A stretch of 6,730 nucleotides of DNA from DASYSA01 sp036003885 (GTDB taxonomy: Bacteria; Acidobacteriota; Blastocatellia; UBA7656). The notes under the pieces were generated by a model that ran no database searches, had not been told where the DNA came from, and saw only the letters and a program-made list of their open reading frames with translations. This document shows, piece by piece, positions 5,602 through 6,730 of this stretch. The stretch spans positions 1 to 6,730 of the forward strand of contig DASYSA010000447.1 of the NCBI GenBank assembly GCA_036003885.1, read 5' to 3'. How positions within the stretch are numbered: position 1 is the stretch's first letter; the number at the start of each line of letters is the position of its first letter. The translations under genes and the position numbers were made by a program.

Positions 5602-5734
5602 CAATGAAGGGACCAGGGCGGTAGTTGGCGAGTACGCCGGAGTTAATCGGCTTAGAACGAGATCGCACCTCTTCATGCAAAACTACCAGAGCGATGAGCG
5701 GAGGCTCCCTTGCCCACGATTCCGGGAGACGGTC

Positions 5735-5761
5735 CACAGATTACGCAGATGACACAGATGC
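5735..5761. repeat. Three units of a 9-nt CACAGATTA-type repeat
   Basis: CACAGATTA, CGCAGATGA and CACAGATGC follow each other directly, 25 bases beyond the ankyrin stop codon. From memory, strings of this CACAGATTA/CGCAGATTA type are widespread between genes in many environmental bacteria. Their role is not known to me. Confidence 0.6.
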
Positions 5762-5785
5762 CGCTTTCACCTTTCCCTCGAGTCA

Positions 5786-6730
5786 TCAGTGCAGTTCGTC
5801 ACCCAGCGCTGCCAGCATGAGCGGGTCGGATCTCATCTTCTCTAAGGCGCGACGGCGGTCTTCATCATCCTCATACCACTCCGGGTCCAGCTTTGAACCT
5901 GCCTGGACCAGCTGCGCGATCACCTCGTAATAACGGTCGCGTTCGGCCGCCTCCTCCGAGGAATTTCCCCAGGCATAGAGCGCCCACCCCAGAGGAGTTC
6001 CCCCATAGTTGTCGTCCTTCGCGTCGACCGGCGCGCCCCGCTGCAACAGCAGCCTTACTGTGTCTATGTGTCCTCCAAGCGCCGCCCAATGCAGACCGGT
6101 CTGTCCATCATGCTTTAGCGTCGCGTCTATCTTCATACCTGTTTGCAACAGGAAATCGACGACACTGGCTCGGCCGAATTCACAGGCCCAGGCGAATCCA
6201 TCCTTCATCTGTTGCTCGGTCGCGGACGGCTTCAGGCTGCCGTCGTCCTGAAAGAAACTTCTGACAACGTCGAGCCGCCCGACTCCGGCCGCTCCTTCCA
6301 GGTCCAACACAGCGCCGTGCTCGGCAAAGAACTCAGCCGCCTCACCGCGCCCGTTATGCAAACAGCCATTGACCGCGCTGCCTCCGTCCGGACCATCGAT
6401 GATCGCGCCATTGTCGATCAACACTTCCATTAACGGGAGCTGCACGCCCGCGTTTTCCGGATGCCAACTCGTCGCAGTCAAGCCCAGTGTTGTCGAGCGG
6501 CCGCCATACGCGTCTGACTCCGCATTTACATCGGCTCCGGAAATAAGCAGGAGCTTTGTGATCTCGGTAATGTTCTTCGGCGTCTTCTGGCGAAAGTCCT
6601 CGACGCCGTTCGCCGAAACATAATGGAGCAGGGTCGAGCGATGTTCACGCGTCGAACGTGCTCTCACCAGCTTGGGATTCTCGCTCAGCAGCTTCTCGAG
6701 TGTCGCCAAGTCGCCATTTACGATCGCGTC
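5786..6730 (-). CDS. Ankyrin-repeat protein, N-terminus beyond window edge
   Basis: The frame is open from the right edge to TGA at 5786, giving 314 visible residues with no stop. The first visible residues, DAIVNGDLATLEKLL, are already mid-repeat, so the true start lies outside; a TTG at 6709 is not a credible start. Ankyrin-type helix pairs are seen at STLLHYVSANG and ITKLLLISGADVNA (about 33-68), STTLGLTATSW with LMEVLIDNGA (about 79-108), AVNGCLHNGRGEAAEFFAEHGA, GFAWACEFGRASVVDFLLQTG, and the best-formed repeat, GQTGLHWAALGGHIDTVRLL followed by LQRGAPVDAKDDN (about 209-241). The last repeat, TPLGWALYAWGN with YYEVIAQLVQAG, is followed by an acidic tail. Such proteins mediate protein-protein contacts; the partner is unknown. 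No signal peptide or enzymatic domain lies in the visible part. It resembles an ankyrin family I associate with soil bacteria. Confidence 0.9.
   Translation of the reverse strand, partial: DAIVNGDLATLEKLLSENPKLVRARSTREHRSTLLHYVSANGVEDFRQKTPKNITEITKLLLISGADVNAESDAYGGRSTTLGLTATSWHPENAGVQLPLMEVLIDNGAIIDGPDGGSAVNGCLHNGRGEAAEFFAEHGAVLDLEGAAGVGRLDVVRSFFQDDGSLKPSATEQQMKDGFAWACEFGRASVVDFLLQTGMKIDATLKHDGQTGLHWAALGGHIDTVRLLLQRGAPVDAKDDNYGGTPLGWALYAWGNSSEEAAERDRYYEVIAQLVQAGSKLDPEWYEDDEDRRRALEKMRSDPLMLAALGDELH

Larger units (their letters stand above)
5476..5785. other. 310-bp intergenic region with repeats, no gene seen
   Basis: Separates the ankyrin gene's 3' end from the zinc-ribbon gene. It contains the leader hairpin (5481-5521), a 15-bp tandem duplication (5572-5601) and a 9-nt-period repeat (5735-5761). 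Short frames on both strands here show no family features. CATCAGTG, the core of the 15-bp repeat, occurs a third time at 5784-5791 over the ankyrin stop. Confidence 0.7.

Noticed and set aside
5549..5737. 62-residue minus-strand frame in the intergenic region
   Set aside because: Contains the tandem repeat as a duplicated VSLMH peptide, has no domain features or ribosome site, and resembles no family I know.

Overview
The window reads as part of a chromosome from a moderately GC-rich soil or environmental bacterium, most plausibly an acidobacterium or a close relative. That placement is inference. It rests on a Tat-exported Gfo/Idh/MocA oxidoreductase, a zinc-ribbon membrane protein ending in an SVTEHTT-type tail, an ankyrin protein of a type I associate with soil bacteria, and short-period intergenic repeats. 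There are no rRNA or tRNA genes, transposases, phage genes or CRISPR arrays.

Layout, left to right. (1) Positions 1-1183, minus: a type II NADH dehydrogenase (NDH-2) whose C-terminus is cut by the left edge. (2) Positions 1342-2081, minus: a vapBC-type toxin-antitoxin pair (RHH antitoxin, PIN-domain toxin) joined by an ATGA overlap. A likely leaderless promoter has a perfect 12-bp palindrome over its -10 box. (3) Positions 2168-3056, plus: an aquaglyceroporin (GlpF type), divergent from vapBC, behind a good sigma70-like promoter. (4) Positions 3057-3279: a convergent gap with a perfect 11-bp hairpin. (5) Positions 3280-4593, minus: the Gfo/Idh/MocA oxidoreductase with a Tat signal and a strong Shine-Dalgarno, preceded by a 357-bp gap holding a nested leader inverted repeat and a separate dyad. 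(6) Positions 4951-5475, minus: a small zinc-ribbon protein with two membrane segments, whose ribosome binding site lies inside a leader hairpin. (7) Positions 5476-5785: a 310-bp gap with that hairpin, a 15-bp tandem repeat and a 9-nt-period repeat. (8) Positions 5786-6730, minus: an ankyrin-repeat protein whose N-terminus lies beyond the right edge.

The genes do not form one pathway. NDH-2 (quinone reduction from NADH) and GlpF (glycerol and small polyol entry) could both serve carbon and energy metabolism, but no glpK or glpD lies between or beside them here, and vapBC separates them. I see no clearly new multi-gene system. The most interesting signals are in the non-coding parts: the RBS-sequestering hairpin at 5481-5521, the operator-like palindrome and leaderless start of vapBC, the nested leader repeat before the oxidoreductase, and the GNRA-loop hairpin between the convergent genes.
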